From contig CM067505.1 in NCBI GenBank assembly GCA_034509495.1, positions 10,009,067-10,073,066 of the forward strand: a stretch of DNA of 64,000 nucleotides. Direction: 5' to 3'. Shown in pieces: positions 1 through 12,044 of the stretch. The stretch comes from Acestrorhynchus altus. Lineage: Eukaryota > Chordata > Actinopteri > Characiformes > Acestrorhynchidae. The notes beneath the pieces are model-generated. The model did no database searches and was not told where the DNA came from. It saw only the letters and a program-made list of their open reading frames with translations. Position numbers and translations under genes: made by a program. How positions within the stretch are numbered: the first letter of the stretch is position 1; each line of letters opens with the position of its first letter.

Positions 1-127
1 TTAGACAGTAACAACATTAGAACGTAAGAAATGTTACTTTCAATATAATAAATGTATAATATATAACCTTTTTTAAATGAAATGAACAAAAACACTTTTC
101 ACTTTATAGATGTAAATACACACGCAC

Positions 128-166
<39 letters not shown>

Positions 167-700
167 CACACACACACACAGGGAATCTAAGTATGAATCT
201 ATTAATGTATTTGTCAGTACAAAAGTAGCAGAACTGTAGTTATATGACGTTAACTATACTATAATACTGGAATTTTCCACATTTTCTTTTCCACATTTTG
301 AATCTTCTTATGCATAATGCCTATGCACAGAGTGCAGGGACTGTCCTGGACGCAAATTGACCTCATTGTCATCCCGGGATTGATGACGTTTACTCTACGC
401 AGATAGAACTCTGGGCACATGCAAAGTAGAGTTATTAAACACTGACTGGACAGTGCTTCCTGGTGATGCCTGTATGCTGGACAGCCTACAGTACAATGAA
501 AGCAAATCAAAGGATCTCATCAAATGACAGGCGCGAGGAAAATCCCCGGAGGCCAATCTCAGCTTTGCTTCTGCGTGCTTCCCTTTTTTTCCTCTCTAGC
601 AGGAATGCCCTGCTCACGACCCCCCTGAGACTGCTGGAATGCAAGGAGGCCACAGCTCATTGTGTAATGCAGATGCCTCTCTCTGCCTGAAAAAAAAAAA
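1..700. other. Upstream flank of edn2
   Basis: This is AT-rich flanking DNA with a (CA)n microsatellite at about 119-180 and a homopurine A-run at about 690-704. Several short frames overlap here on both strands, but none has splice context, family similarity or a credible start, so I call no gene. The proximal part (about 500-700) may carry distal promoter elements of the endothelin gene that follows. Confidence 0.6.
119..180. repeat. (CA)n microsatellite
   Basis: This is an almost uninterrupted AC dinucleotide run with a few G interruptions. It lies about 0.7 kb upstream of the endothelin start codon. Confidence 0.95.
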
Positions 701-704
701 AAAA

Positions 705-790
705 GTGATGATGTCACAAAACAATGCAGAAGGAGTGGCATTTAGCACTATAAATGGAAGGCCAGGAGGCTGATACTCCACACAAGCACC
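705..790 (+). promoter_or_regulatory. edn2 core promoter (TATA box, CRE/AP-1-like site)
   Basis: A TATAAA box lies at 749-754, about 92 bases before the edn2 start codon, which puts transcription initiation near 779-785 by the usual spacing. Upstream at 709-716 is TGATGTCA, one base away from the palindromic cyclic-AMP response element. ATF/AP-1 sites are known regulators of mammalian endothelin promoters. The TATA box is seen directly; the start site and factor binding are inferred. Confidence 0.6.
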
Positions 791-845
791 TGTCACAGCC
801 TCTGGCAGCAGAATTGTAGAACTCTCTGTCTCCAAAGCAAAGACA

Positions 846-2661
846 ATGGCTTTCTCACTGTACACCAGCCTTTTTATCTGCCTGGCACTCTGCATGCTAC
901 TGGAGGAAGGTAAGTCATGCTGGTTTGAAATAAGGTTATGAGTGCATATCCATGTACAAATAAAGAATAGAGCAGTGTTTAAATTGATTTTTGTGTTTGT
1001 TTGTTTGTTTCTGGATTTATAGTCAGAACTCCTAAAACCATTCTCTTTAGTTAAATTAATAGCATTTATTTATTATATGCATATTTATGTTTTTGTAGAA
1101 ACATCAATTGCATGGTTGCCCATATTGACCTAATTTGATTAAGACATACTGAATGAAACATTTAATGTCAACATTGCACTTTATTTAATTTTTGTTATCT
1201 ATGTTTGCATAGTTGTCATATCTAGTATTGGAAAACACTGCCCTACATTAAGACATAATGTTTTTGTGTTCCTAGGGTTTGGGCTACCTGTCTCTCAGTC
1301 CTCTGAAAATATGGGCCCACCTTCAGTTGCCAAGAGGGTGCGCACTAAGCGCTGCTCCTGCAGTAACTGGATGGATAAGGAATGCATCTACTTCTGCCAC
1401 TTGGACATTATCTGGGTCAACACTCCTAGGTGAGTCATTTGTAAACTGTTACATTTTGCAGAGAAACACCTTCTTCTGAGACAGGAGACAGGTTACATTG
1501 GCGGCATTTGGAAAATTGGAAACCTGCCATCTCAGTTTCATATCAACTGCCATAGGCTTGCATAAACCTTTATTAAAGTGCAAGTCAATAAGCATCAGTT
1601 TTTACCTGTCAGATGTTCTGGCACTTTATAAAAGACACCGTCCTTCGTTAAACTGCTACTTCCTAAATATTACTATTTTTTACTAATATTACTATTACTA
1701 TTATCCTAATATATGTCCTTCAACCCATTTCATTTATTTTCATTTACAGTAAGATCACTCCATATGGTCTCGGAAGTCCCCTGTCTCGTCGCCGGCGCTC
1801 TACTAGACGCTGTGAATGTGCCAACCCCGGTGACAATACCTGTTCTGGTTTCTGCCACACCAGGTGAGCTTAGTCTCATCCTTGTCTTGTGTCTAGACCG
1901 CCATGATTAGGAGTCTAGATCCAATCAGGCAGACGCCTCTACTTGTTTCTCTTGCACATGCCAGTGGAAATCAACCGCAGCAGGAGTAGATGAGGGTACA
2001 GTGTAGGGGTGAAGAAGATGCAATGTGTAAGGCTTTCTTGACTAGGATCTGCGTCTAATGACTGCTTTACTTATGACTCATACAGGTTCCTGTGTCACAG
2101 GCCTATTTTTAGAAAGTCTCTGTTTATATCTACCTAGATGGTGTTAAGAATTATTGTGGTATGTTCAGTCTCTCAAGGCTGAGGATCACCTCTCCACTGT
2201 ACACATTTCAGAGACTAACTGCTGTGCATTGTTAGCTGTGGGACAGGGAGGTTGAAAATATTTGTGTGAATGTCAGATCACCTTTCTTTCTAAAGAATCC
2301 AGAACTACAGTTGCAATACAATTCCTTGGCAAGTGAATCACTTGACTAACCTGAATCTCTCTGATTCGCTCACAGCTTCATGGACTCAAACCTGATGGTC
2401 GTGAGCCCACTTGATCAAGGTGTGGACAAGACTGCTAAGGACCTGCTCACTTATTTTAGGTACGGAATATTTGCACACTTTTGTTTACACATAGATGATG
2501 CTGATTGTGTTTGAGTATATGAATATGTGTCTTGCTGTGAATATGCTAACCTGTGTTCTTTCCATTGCAGGCAGGTGGTCAAGTCTAATCTACATGCAGC
2601 TGAGCATTCTTCTTCACCCAAAAAGAAACCTTTTAACACCAACAAATCTTGGATTAGCTAG
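846..2661 (+). CDS. edn2: preproendothelin, endothelin-2 type (5 exons)
   Basis: This is a secreted vasoactive peptide precursor. Coding exons are 846-909, 1276-1429, 1750-1863, 2376-2459 and 2571-2661, all with GT-AG introns and matching phases (1, 2, 2, 2), giving 168 residues. Residues 1-21 form a hydrophobic signal peptide. A furin-type RTKR site (44-47) precedes the mature 21-mer at 48-68, with cysteines at 48, 50, 58 and 62 and the invariant C-terminal HLDIIW. The endothelin-converting-enzyme cleavage would fall at Trp68-Val69. A second endothelin-like domain follows a run of arginines, with cysteines at 94, 96, 104 and 108. The ligand would act on G-protein-coupled endothelin receptors. 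Trp at mature position 6 favours endothelin-2; Met at position 7 is more like endothelin-1, and Asn5 and Ile12 differ from both human peptides. The start is the only ATG giving a signal peptide and lies just downstream of a TATA box. The paralogue assignment is likely but unproven without a phylogeny. Confidence 0.9.
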
Positions 2662-4165
2662 AGGGAGGTGAAGAGCAGCAAGAAAATTGGAGCATCTGAT
2701 CAAAGCCTCAGGAGGTGTCATCTAAGGCAGATTCCTGGGATTAAGGCTTCTGCCCTTGAAGTTACCTTTTCTGATTCAAAGGTTGAGATTGTACCAAGGG
2801 AAAGTAGTCCTGAGTCCTCTCAGAAGAAGCTGAAGAGCCTAAGAATGAACGTGGAGGAGTCCTTTTCAGTTCATATGAAAGATATTGAGTTATGGTCAAG
2901 GAACTGAGGACTTTGGGGAAATTCAGTTTACTCTGGTTACTCAAGAAAGTGACACAGCTATATGGAAGGCCTGAAAGCAAGGCATCACAGGTGCCTTGGT
3001 TTGTTATCCTTAAGGAAGATTGGAGGACCTTAAGCACCTGCACAATGGTGGCCTTTGCAAAGGAAGGAATTAAAAGGACATGCAAGGATCACTAGTTGAA
3101 CATTAGCAAATGAAAAATGTAAATGTTACAAATAAGACATCTATTTCTATTTCTTTAAATGTCTTGAGGTTTCCTGCTGTGTTGATATGTAACAATCGTG
3201 TGTTCCTATGCTGAGATCTTTTTAAGCCCTCTGTTACTGACTGCAGTTACTGTTCTCTAGATTTAACTGCAATCATTTTGACTTTCTCTGTATCAGAGCT
3301 TAAACGTGATTTCATTTCATTTGGAGATGCAGAAAGGCCTGCTGCCAGAGCTATACTGGAGTTCAAACTATTCCAAACATTGAATTAATGTTTCTGTTGC
3401 TAATCTATGATAACACTGAGCAAAGGTTGCTGGGCTTGCTTATCTCTGCTTGTCAGCACCAATGCCTTTTATGGCCCATATTACCTGCTTTATGAAACAG
3501 CACTTTTTCAACTTTGAAAACATCCTGGACCCATGAGGAAGGTGGTCACCCCCCAGCACCCGCCATCCCCCCCCTCCCCCCTCCCATTCTCTTTTCATGA
3601 CTGTTCATTTTCCCTTTGTTTTCATCCCTGCTCTCTTTGTGAAGGCGGAAGTATTTATTGCATAGTTACTGCAGTGTGTTTTGATTTTCTGGAGTGGCAG
3701 TGAGTTTCAATGCCTCGGGCGCTCGCCAAAAAACTGGAGTAATTGTTTTTTCCTATGATAGAAAAGGCCAGCTAATTTCCTTGTAATTGCCCATTATGAG
3801 AGACAATCTGTGGAATGTGTTCAATTCAAGGTCTTTCTAATGGAGCAAGTTGTTCATTGTGTGACTACTACTATCATGTTTGCTGTACAGTTATCAGGTT
3901 TCTTTACATAGTCTTCAAGACTACTCTTTACTATGTCTGCAGCTATTATTCCATTTCTGCTATCGAGGGAAAGGCCATTTAAGGCCTCCATCTTGATCAT
4001 AGATACTTGAATGTTTAGTTTGACATGTCACCTTGTGTGACAGCATTTATGTTCAATTATTTATTTAATTTATTGACTTCACTTATTTATGTTTTACATC
4101 ATTTTGTACCTCATCTACAAAGACATGTGTGTTTTATCATGAATAAATTATTATTGTTGTTGAAA
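2662..4165 (+). other. edn2: edn2 3' UTR with AU-rich elements and poly(A) signal
   Basis: No intron signals or coding similarity follow the stop codon. The stretch ends in a cluster of ATTTA-type motifs at about 4045-4095 and an AATAAA hexamer at 4142-4147 with T/G-rich sequence just beyond. AU-rich elements destabilise endothelin-1 mRNA in mammals, so a short-lived transcript is a reasonable inference here. Two overlapping frames of about 80-107 codons in this stretch look like chance frames. Confidence 0.6.
4142..4147 (+). terminator. edn2: Polyadenylation signal AATAAA of edn2
   Basis: This is a canonical hexamer about 1.48 kb after the stop codon. It is preceded by AU-rich sequence and followed by a T/G-rich segment. 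Cleavage would be expected about 10-30 bases downstream. Confidence 0.6.
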
Positions 4166-4169
4166 GAAA

Positions 4170-5400
4170 TGCTTCTTGCATAGTCTTATATATAAATAAT
4201 ATAAAGTCATTATATACATATGTTTTTACATATGTTGCAAGACTAATGAAGTTAATATTATACAATGTCATATAATACTTAATTAGTGTCACAATAGTGA
4301 AAATGAAACTTACATCGAGAATAAATGAAGTCAACAAGCATGGTGTCTGCACTCCCACAATATTTAAGCAGTGATTGAGTCTAGTTTCGATGCAGTGCTT
4401 AATGGAACCTGATTGGTTGTTGAAAAGACTGAGAGGCTTAAATTCTGCCTTGTCATTTGTCTGCTGTTAGATGAGGTCTGTTAGAAATGACAGGTCTGAG
4501 TCTGCTGCAAACCTGAGATGACGCCATCACCTAAAAATACAGTCTGGCCTAAGGAGAGCTTAAAGCAACATTTGATCAGACACAAACATTTTTATCACCT
4601 GCTTCTAACATATGTTTGTGTATGTGCAGCTAATAACTATGGCACAGTTTAAAGAATATTTCAAGCATTGTTATTTATTTGTCCACAAGATTCACAATAT
4701 GATTAAAAATGTTAATCAGAAATCCACAATATTAAATCATTTTAATAATCTCAGTAATTATAAATGAGTAAAATTATTAAATATTTTAGAATTTTTAATA
4801 AATTACTTTAAATTACAAACAGTGTCAACATTGAAATAAGAAAAAAGCTTGAAAAATGTCAATTTAAATATGACAGTTTACTAAATTATATTATTAAATC
4901 ATGCTCTTGCTTATATAAATCATGCTCTTGCTTAATTTTTATTTTAATGCTCCCTTTTATTAAATTGATCCCTCTATTAACATTGTTGTGTTCTCATTAT
5001 CAGTAAGGGAACCTAAATCATCAGAGGCACAACAGCGAGAACCAGTTCTCCTCAGCATTCTTACACATAATTATACCAGGATGGGTGGATAGATGTGCCA
5101 GTATATTTTTGCGTGCCATACATAATGATGGTAATGCCTCAAATGACCTGTTCAGTTGGTCCTGTTCAACTGATCTGACCCACTGTCTTTGGACAGGAAA
5201 TTGCTCACAATTTTGAATGACATTGTACTCATGAGTTTCAATAATGTTAGCATGCTTCATTAATCATGAAGATAGTTTAGTAAATCATGCTTGTGATGTT
5301 ATATAACATGGGAACAATGATACTTGAGCTTGTCAGGTCTCCATATGAATGAAATATGAAAAGAAAAATCACAATATTTTAATTTTTCAAACTAAATTCT
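4170..5400. other. AT-rich intergenic DNA
   Basis: Very AT-rich sequence with stop codons in every frame. I see no gene, RNA or recognisable transposon in it. Confidence 0.5.
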
Positions 5401-5404
5401 TTCA

Positions 5405-5600
5405 TCTCGTTATCCACTTCCTTCTGGTTTAGGGTCACGGTGGGTCCAGAGGCTGTAGGAAATCAGAGAACCTGGAAAAACTGCCTGAGTGTACATGAGG
5501 AGAATGCACGAAATTTCTCATATTCAGTGAACCCACTGAACCCCCAGGCCCCTGGAGGTGCACTACCTGTAGTGCCACCAAGTAAATTAAGAAAACTCTA
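5405..5600 (-). mobile_element. SINE-like fragment (reverse orientation)
   Basis: Read on the minus strand, this resembles the body of the common fish tRNA-type SINE, with a phrase about start-of-year-like 'GTGCATTCTCCTCATGTACACTC' spacing and a terminal stretch typical of its 3' part. The match is from memory of the family and the copy is diverged. Confidence 0.3.
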
Positions 5601-5609
5601 ATCAAGTTT

Positions 5610-6055
5610 ATTGTTAAAATCACTTTGCACAGATGTAAGGGAACACAGATGTATAAAAATACATAGGAGAAAAATAAAAATAAATAAAATATAAATACAG
5701 TATATATACAGTATATTATAGAGTATATACACAATAACATACACTATACATACATTATTGCAATGTACTGTGTACATAGAAACTATAAAATAATGTTTGC
5801 ATTCTATTTACCAATGCACTGGGTATAGAATTAAATGTATTGTGAGGAGGTAAGTGGTAAGTGGGAGGCAGTCGTTGCTGGGTGCAGTGGAAGGCAGTCT
5901 TTGGTGGGTGCAGTGGGAGAAAGTCTTTGGTGTAACTGAGCAGCTTTTTGGTTCCTACAGAGAAATGGACAGGCATAAAGACTTCAATGATCGGATGGCC
6001 TTCTGGGCAGCAAGGTCTGAGATGAGACAAACCACAAACCAGTGACAGCACTCAC
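5610..6055. repeat. Interspersed repeat, possibly LINE 3' region
   Basis: A stretch of TATA/ACAG-rich simple sequence is followed by three imperfect copies of a GGCAGTC(T/G)TTGGTGGGTGCAGTG-like motif at about 5863-5930. This layout resembles the 3' untranslated part of a widespread fish RTE-like retrotransposon. Assignment is tentative. Confidence 0.3.
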
Positions 6056-6739
6056 GGCTCATCATTGCTCAGAAATGCAATAATAATCTCAGTCATAGCA
6101 ATTATAATTTTGACATGTATTAACAATATACAAACATGACTAAGAATGGTGTAGATTGGGGCTGATATTTATTTAAACAACCGATGAGAAACAGTCAGTA
6201 AATACATAAATCTACAAAGAGCAACTACAAATGTAACTGTTTCTGATAAATTAGCCACTGACCAATATGAGGTGGACATGGTACATGGTACAGACATTAG
6301 TGTCATACTGCTTGTATTACTTGAGAATTGTTGTCAGAAAACCTAAACCAATTAAAAAGGAAATTGTAGAACTGGTGGCATTTGAGTGCCTGGTTCTATT
6401 TTGACCAATTCTGATTCAATTCTAAAGGTTTCTGTAGAGCTGAGCATTTTATACCTAATTACTTTGTGCTAATATTGAGTTAAAAAAAGTAACGTAAATT
6501 TAATCAACATAATCTATGAACTAATATTTTGAGCTCCTTTTGTGGCATATTGAGATATTCCGAACAGGATTTTGCACAAATATAACTCATTTTGCAGTGT
6601 TTTGTTAGTCTTGTTCTGCCCTTTTGAACACACAGAACTGTAGACAGCATGCTGAGCCTGGAGTCGCAATAACAGAGATGCTATTCTCCTGTGGAGCATA
6701 AATTCCTCCAGATGGTGGAGCATAAATTTGATTCTAAGG

Positions 6740-7672
6740 TAATAAGATCTTAGAACCCAAGATCTGCACTTTGAAGGGTGTTACATGCTGTGTTCTAGGC
6801 TTCATAACTCAGGATCAGAGAAATCTACAGAAATGACATATCTTAACAAACTATAAGACTGGTCAGGCTGTGTGATTCTCACTGTGTGATGAATTATCAG
6901 TGAATAATCCAACCTGAAAAAAATGCTAAAATTCAATAATTTGCAACTGAATTAAATCCCAGTTTAAATGCCAAAGAATTCTTCCAGTGCATATGTACTG
7001 CTTTGTCCATGCGTACATGCTCAACCTGCATGCAGACTCTGACTGATCAGTGAGTGTGGGCGGGGCTGATCATGTCACTGACCCAGATTATTGCTTACAG
7101 GAGAAAATAAGAAGGGAGAGGGTGTTTGCTCTCTTTCTTTATTCACACAGTGTGAACAAACAAATTTCAGAATTAAAGTCATGAGAAGAGATAATACTGA
7201 TGCATACATAAATAATACAATAAAAAAAATCAACATTTATGTAGATGTTTTATTTTGAAGACATTATTATTATTGTAAATATCCTTGTCAATCTAATAAT
7301 AACAAATAAGTCATAAAGATGATTGCAGTTTCAGCTCAAAAATACTCTGGATGGCCAATTTCCAACAGGATTTTTGACATATAAAGTGTTATTTAGTCCT
7401 TATAAACAAACAAAAAAGAATGTAGTTGCAAATATATGTTTGACCAAAACATGCTCAAAATTGTACAAATATTACTGTTAATTCTGTAAATTTTTACATC
7501 TCCAATGAAAACAAATATGAGTAGCATCGGATCTCCTAAAAAAACAATATCTGGTACTAGTGACTTTTTTGTATATCAAACACACAGTATATCAAACTAT
7601 GAAAAAAAATCTCAAAATGAGTCTATGGTTCTATAGGTGCCCATTCAAGACATGCCCATTCAAACAATTTAA
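6740..7672 (+). mobile_element. TTAA-type (piggyBac-like) non-autonomous element, copy A
   Basis: This copy shares long collinear stretches with the segment at 21622-22205 and, reversed, with 32068-32507. Examples are the AACCC..AGATCTG start, the GGATCAGAG stretch, the TAAATATCCTTGTNAATCTAAT block and the AGTCCTTATAA block. Its centre (about 7000-7165) is missing from copy B but present in copy C. The left end is eroded. A TTAA at 7669-7672 is a possible right boundary. No transposase frame is visible, so it is either a non-autonomous derivative or too decayed to tell. Confidence 0.5.
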
Positions 7673-7674
7673 AT

Positions 7675-8250
7675 AGCCTTGAGTCAAAGTAATCCACATA
7701 CATAAGAGATCTGTGCACTTTGATAATATCCCATGGGAGACTGAGGCTAGACTGAGACACATTGTAGGTCAGTGTGTGCTTGCCATTACATCTACACTTT
7801 CACATCATTTTGGCTCCGACATGAACAAGCTTCTGCCTCCTTCTGTCTCCTTTTTGGTGAACAAATAGCTGCTGAGTGTAAGAAATAAAAACAGGATGCT
7901 TTTTTCACATTCCCCTCACATTCCTGCACAGCTTCAGTGAACAGAAGGGAAAGGGGAAACACTGGAAACAAGTGGGCAAACACTGGAAAAACACAGCCAC
8001 GTCGCCGCTGCTGCAGGGGAAGTGATATGGAGAGGATGGAAACTGATTAAGGGCCGCTTAATCACTGGGCCTGTCAGAACACTATTTGCCTTGTTATATT
8101 CTTGTTGTTTTGTTCCCTGCTTGCTTTGATCTGCTTGTACTGACTGCTGAAGTGGACGCACTCAGGCCCAGGTGAGTATGCACTTGTTTTTGTCACTGTT
8201 TGGAATGGGTACAAGCTTAAAAGGGTGAGGTTTCATGCACGTTGTGTCCC
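7675..8250. other. Intergenic DNA
   Basis: No gene or confidently named repeat is visible. Short frames on the minus strand lack similarity to known families. Confidence 0.4.
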
Positions 8251-8254
8251 TCTT

Positions 8255-8790
8255 TACAACACCCTACCCACCAATCAGCAACACTTGTAACACCATAGCA
8301 GCCACTTTACTTGTGGTATCATAGCAACCACCTTTCCACCACTTAGCAACACAATTGCAGCCACTGATAGCACTATAGCAAGCACCTCCCAACACAATCA
8401 AAACCACCTGTGATATCAGAGCAATTACACTGTCGCAACCACCTAGCGACCATTTAGCAACACCATAGCAACCACTGAGAAACACTACAGCAACCGCCTA
8501 ATGAAACAATCAAAACCACCTGTGATGCCATACTAATTATCTCGCAACACTGTTGTAACCACCTAGCAACCACTTAGCAACACCATATCAACTACTGAGC
8601 GATATTATAGCAACCACCCAGCAACACAATAGATACCATCTGTGATACCATAGCAATCACCTAACAACACTGCAGTGACTACCTTGCACCTTGCTATTTA
8701 GCATCACAATAGCCAAAAGTAACAAACAGAACCACCTAGAATTTCATTGTAAATATATAGCAACAGTCTAGAAACTGCCTAGAAATGGGA
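8255..8790. repeat. Degenerate AGCAACCACC minisatellite-like array
   Basis: About 530 bases consist of imperfect repeats of a phrase like TAGCAACCACCTAGCAACACCATAGCAACCACTG with period about 20-45. Divergence between units is high, so the array is old. Open frames running through it, such as 8264-8485 on the minus strand, are by-products of the repeat. Confidence 0.75.
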
Positions 8791-9790
8791 ACCACTTAAG
8801 CTGTGCAGTTATTCTGTGCTTTTCTATTTTTTCTTACTATCCAGTGTCGACCAGAGGAGGCTGAGTTCCACTACCTGGAATATTTTTTTTCATGTGTGAA
8901 AAGCATGTTTTCCATGCATTTGTCAAGAGGTTTGCAGAACACTTTTTGCCTTTGCAAACAACTCACTTTGTCTTTGTTCACCTCCACACTGGTAGAATCC
9001 AGAGCTTACAAATATACTGTCAGTCTTGATAACAGTTTGTGCACAATCATCTGCTGCAATAGCACAGACTGGCTTTTGTCCAATTTAACCTTGCATGTCG
9101 TACTGTACTGCAAATTGTAGGGCCAAGTTGAAGTTCAGTTGTGGTCCATCTAATAATCTGTGCTACATGCAATCATCCCTGATAACATTTGGACCTTTCC
9201 ACCACTTTTGTGTCACAGTGACAGTAGCACAAATTCATTCTGCAAACACTTTGAACTCTTTTTGTATGCAGGCTGTATTAGCACAGGTCTAATGAAAGCA
9301 CTTTTTTGTTGTTGTTGTTTTTTTCCAGAATTGTTCAAATACTCCAGCATTTATCAGCCTGAACTCTATGCAACATCTGTAGCACACACCTGATTACCTC
9401 ACACAGTGATTTCCTTGCACTTCAAATGATAAAACATGTTTACTCAAAACACACTGATGATGTAAGCCTACGGGCAGGTGTTTTTCATTTCGTCAATGTC
9501 TGCCCATTGGCTTCTCCTGTAAGTGTGCTTTGAGTCAATAGGTCATATATTTATATATAATAAACACATTAAAATGATGGCAACTGCCTATATGCTCCAG
9601 ACAGACCTTAGGCTAGTATTGTTTTAGGGTGCAGAAATCATGTGGTGTTTTTTTCCCTGCTCAAGTCTGATCCAGTCTACGCCAGTCTGTAGGCTCAGTA
9701 CCTCGGTAGGCAGATTACAGTAAGAACCCGTATCTGAACATTCCTTCTCTTCCTGGTTTTGTTTGCAGGGAACTGCAAGAGGAATGCTGG
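8790..9790. other. Intergenic DNA
   Basis: Three overlapping + strand frames of 65-105 codons occur here. They have biased cysteine-rich composition and no splice context or family similarity, so I call no gene. Confidence 0.4.

Positions 9791-9793
<3 letters not shown>

Positions 9794-9884
<91 letters not shown>
9794..9884. repeat. (GT)n microsatellite
   Basis: An uninterrupted run of about 45 TG units, probably highly polymorphic. The Cys-Val and Thr-His frames on the two strands are artefacts of it. Confidence 0.97.
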
Positions 9885-9886
<2 letters not shown>

Positions 9887-10042
9887 CTAACCTCAGCGAC
9901 TCTGACTGGATGTCTTCCTTCACAGAGTTCAGAGATGTCTTAGCACATCATATAAATTTGATATCTCTGTTTTTCCTTTTGTTCAGTCTAAAAACTATTG
10001 TGCATTTTATCCTGGGGAGACTGTAATCCATCTGTTGGTGTC

Positions 10043-10361
10043 TCGTTCTCAGCACTGCAGTGACACTGACATGGTGGTGTGTTAGTGTGAGTTGTGCTAA
10101 TATGAGTGCATCAGCAGTGCTGCTGGAGTGTTTAAACCCCCCCAGTGTCACTGTTGGACTGAAAATAGTCCACCAAACAGAAGATTCCAGCCAATAGTTT
10201 CCAGAGGGCTGAATCCTGTGACTACTGATAATAGAGTGGACAATGAGTGGACACAGTGTTTAAACACTCCATCATCAGTGCTGTGTCTGATCCACTTGCA
10301 CCAGTGCAAGACACACTAACAGACCATCACCATGTCAGTGTCACTGCAGTGCTGAGAATGA
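10043..10361. mobile_element. Foldback MITE
   Basis: The ends are inverted copies of each other: TCGTTCTCAGCACTGCAGTG at the left is mirrored by CACTGCAGTGCTGAGAATGA at the right, and the complementarity continues inward through TGACACTGACATGGTG. An inner pair, GGAGTGTTTAAAC and GTTTAAACACTCC, is also inverted. There is no coding capacity. The downstream sequence to about 10440 resembles the usual continuation of this repeat in other fish, so the true unit may be longer. Confidence 0.75.
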
Positions 10362-10444
10362 CCCCCCCCACACCCAAATAATACCTGGTGGTCCTGTGAG
10401 AAAGATTAGGGTGACAGGAGGCTAACGAAGTATGCAGAATTTGC

Positions 10445-12040
10445 GTATTTTAAAATTAAAATGTGTGCCCAACATGTCTTTTAAATTTTAAATTTGCTTT
10501 CTTTAGAAGAAAATGATGTGGTTCAACTGTGGTACATGTGGTACAAACAGGACAACTTATTTTAATCTACAAAAATAACAACAGTGGCATTTATAGTAAG
10601 CAGAACTTCATTTGCCCCAATCACAAAAATTTCAACTGATGCTTCCACTGAAGGAACCTTTTTGGAGCTGTGCAAAAGAGTCAGTACCAATTTGCTTTCC
10701 CAGGCAAAAGTGTCATTTAGAAACTCTTGCGTTAAAGAGGACACAGAGGTTGTACAGACACTGAAGCATGTCTGAACTAGAGACATATTTGGGAACCAGC
10801 TTGAGATTTTCATCTCAGTTCCTTGTGTGTTGCCGCACACGTACGTCCGATCAAGCGATACTCACATTCTTAGGCCTGTATGTGGCTAAAGCTGCAGTAT
10901 AAACAGCTTTCAGCTCATTCTGTAAACAGTCACAGCATTTCATTTTCACTGACTTGGATCTAAATCTTAATTTCTCATTCAAACCTGGACATGATGCTCA
11001 TCTCCTGCCATCCCAGTACATGTTGTGAGCTGCAGAGAGGTTATTGTAACTCTAGTGGTATCTGTTGCTGAATAACATGGTGCACGAATGTAGGCCGGCA
11101 CGTCTGCTTTGACCTGGGGGGTATTTCTCTTCCAAAGCCCTGCCTCTAAACCACCTGCATATGCAAGAATGTCTGAATGCTTTTGCAAAGGGAGCTGTAA
11201 TCAATCATCACAAATAAAAAGAGTGACTCAGGCAGCAACTAACATTGGTTAACACACGGGTGAGTTGCACTTATTGGATTAAGTATTTTGGAAGCCTGAT
11301 CCCACTTAACCCCACATCCCAGGATTTATGGGTCAGTTAGTAAGTACAGGCTATTGTGGAGTAATGCTGGCCCAGCTATAGGAGCCACATTTCAAGTCTG
11401 ACTTTGCATTACAATGTCAGTGGGGTCACATGTAATTGGCATCCATTAGATTCAAATGAAACAGCCCAGGATCACAGTAGTAGGTGTGGGACAAAACTGT
11501 CCTGTTAATGTTCTGGTAGGTGGGAAGCTTTGGTTACAGCTAGATAAGGCTGAATGCAAATAGTTATGCCTGAATGGTTGTATAATGATGGCTTGCATAG
11601 GTTGTTATTTCATCCAGTTGCTAATTCTGAAGTGCACTATGCATTTTATTTACAGCACTGCATCCATCAGCCTAGTTTGACAGAATATACCATTTTAACC
11701 AGTTTGAGATTTATCTTGCATGATACAAATGATAAAGAAATCCCGACTGCTAGTATAACCACTGATGTACAGGCTGAAAAATACAGAGTTGCCTCTTTGT
11801 AGTAATATTAGCTATCTGGCTTCCTTCTGTTCCAGCCAGTTTCCTCAAGGGATTTGCCCAAAGGGGTTTTCCTAATGTTTAAACCTCACTCTAGAGACCC
11901 CTCTGGGGGACCACAATGCAGGAAGCAAGTAGGCATGGTTGGGATTTAGTAATTCGAGAGGAAACATTGCACAGCATGATTGCTCATGATTAACCACTTG
12001 TTACTGGGGAGAGGCTGGTTCAACTTGCCGCTTCACAGGC
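10445..12040. other. Intergenic DNA
   Basis: Short frames on both strands, including a pair at 10562-10840 and 10584-10775, overlap each other antisense and show no recognisable domain. No gene is supported. Confidence 0.4.
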
Positions 12041-12044
12041 TGCT

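Noticed and set aside
2668..3095. Frames just after the edn2 stop
   Set aside because: They lie in the edn2 3' UTR, overlap on both strands and have no domain or exon signal.
8255..8790. CRISPR-like regular repeat array
   Set aside because: Units are degenerate with variable spacing and no unique spacers, and the genome is vertebrate.
9624..10026. Thr-His and Cys-Val repeat proteins
   Set aside because: These are direct translations of a (GT)n microsatellite.
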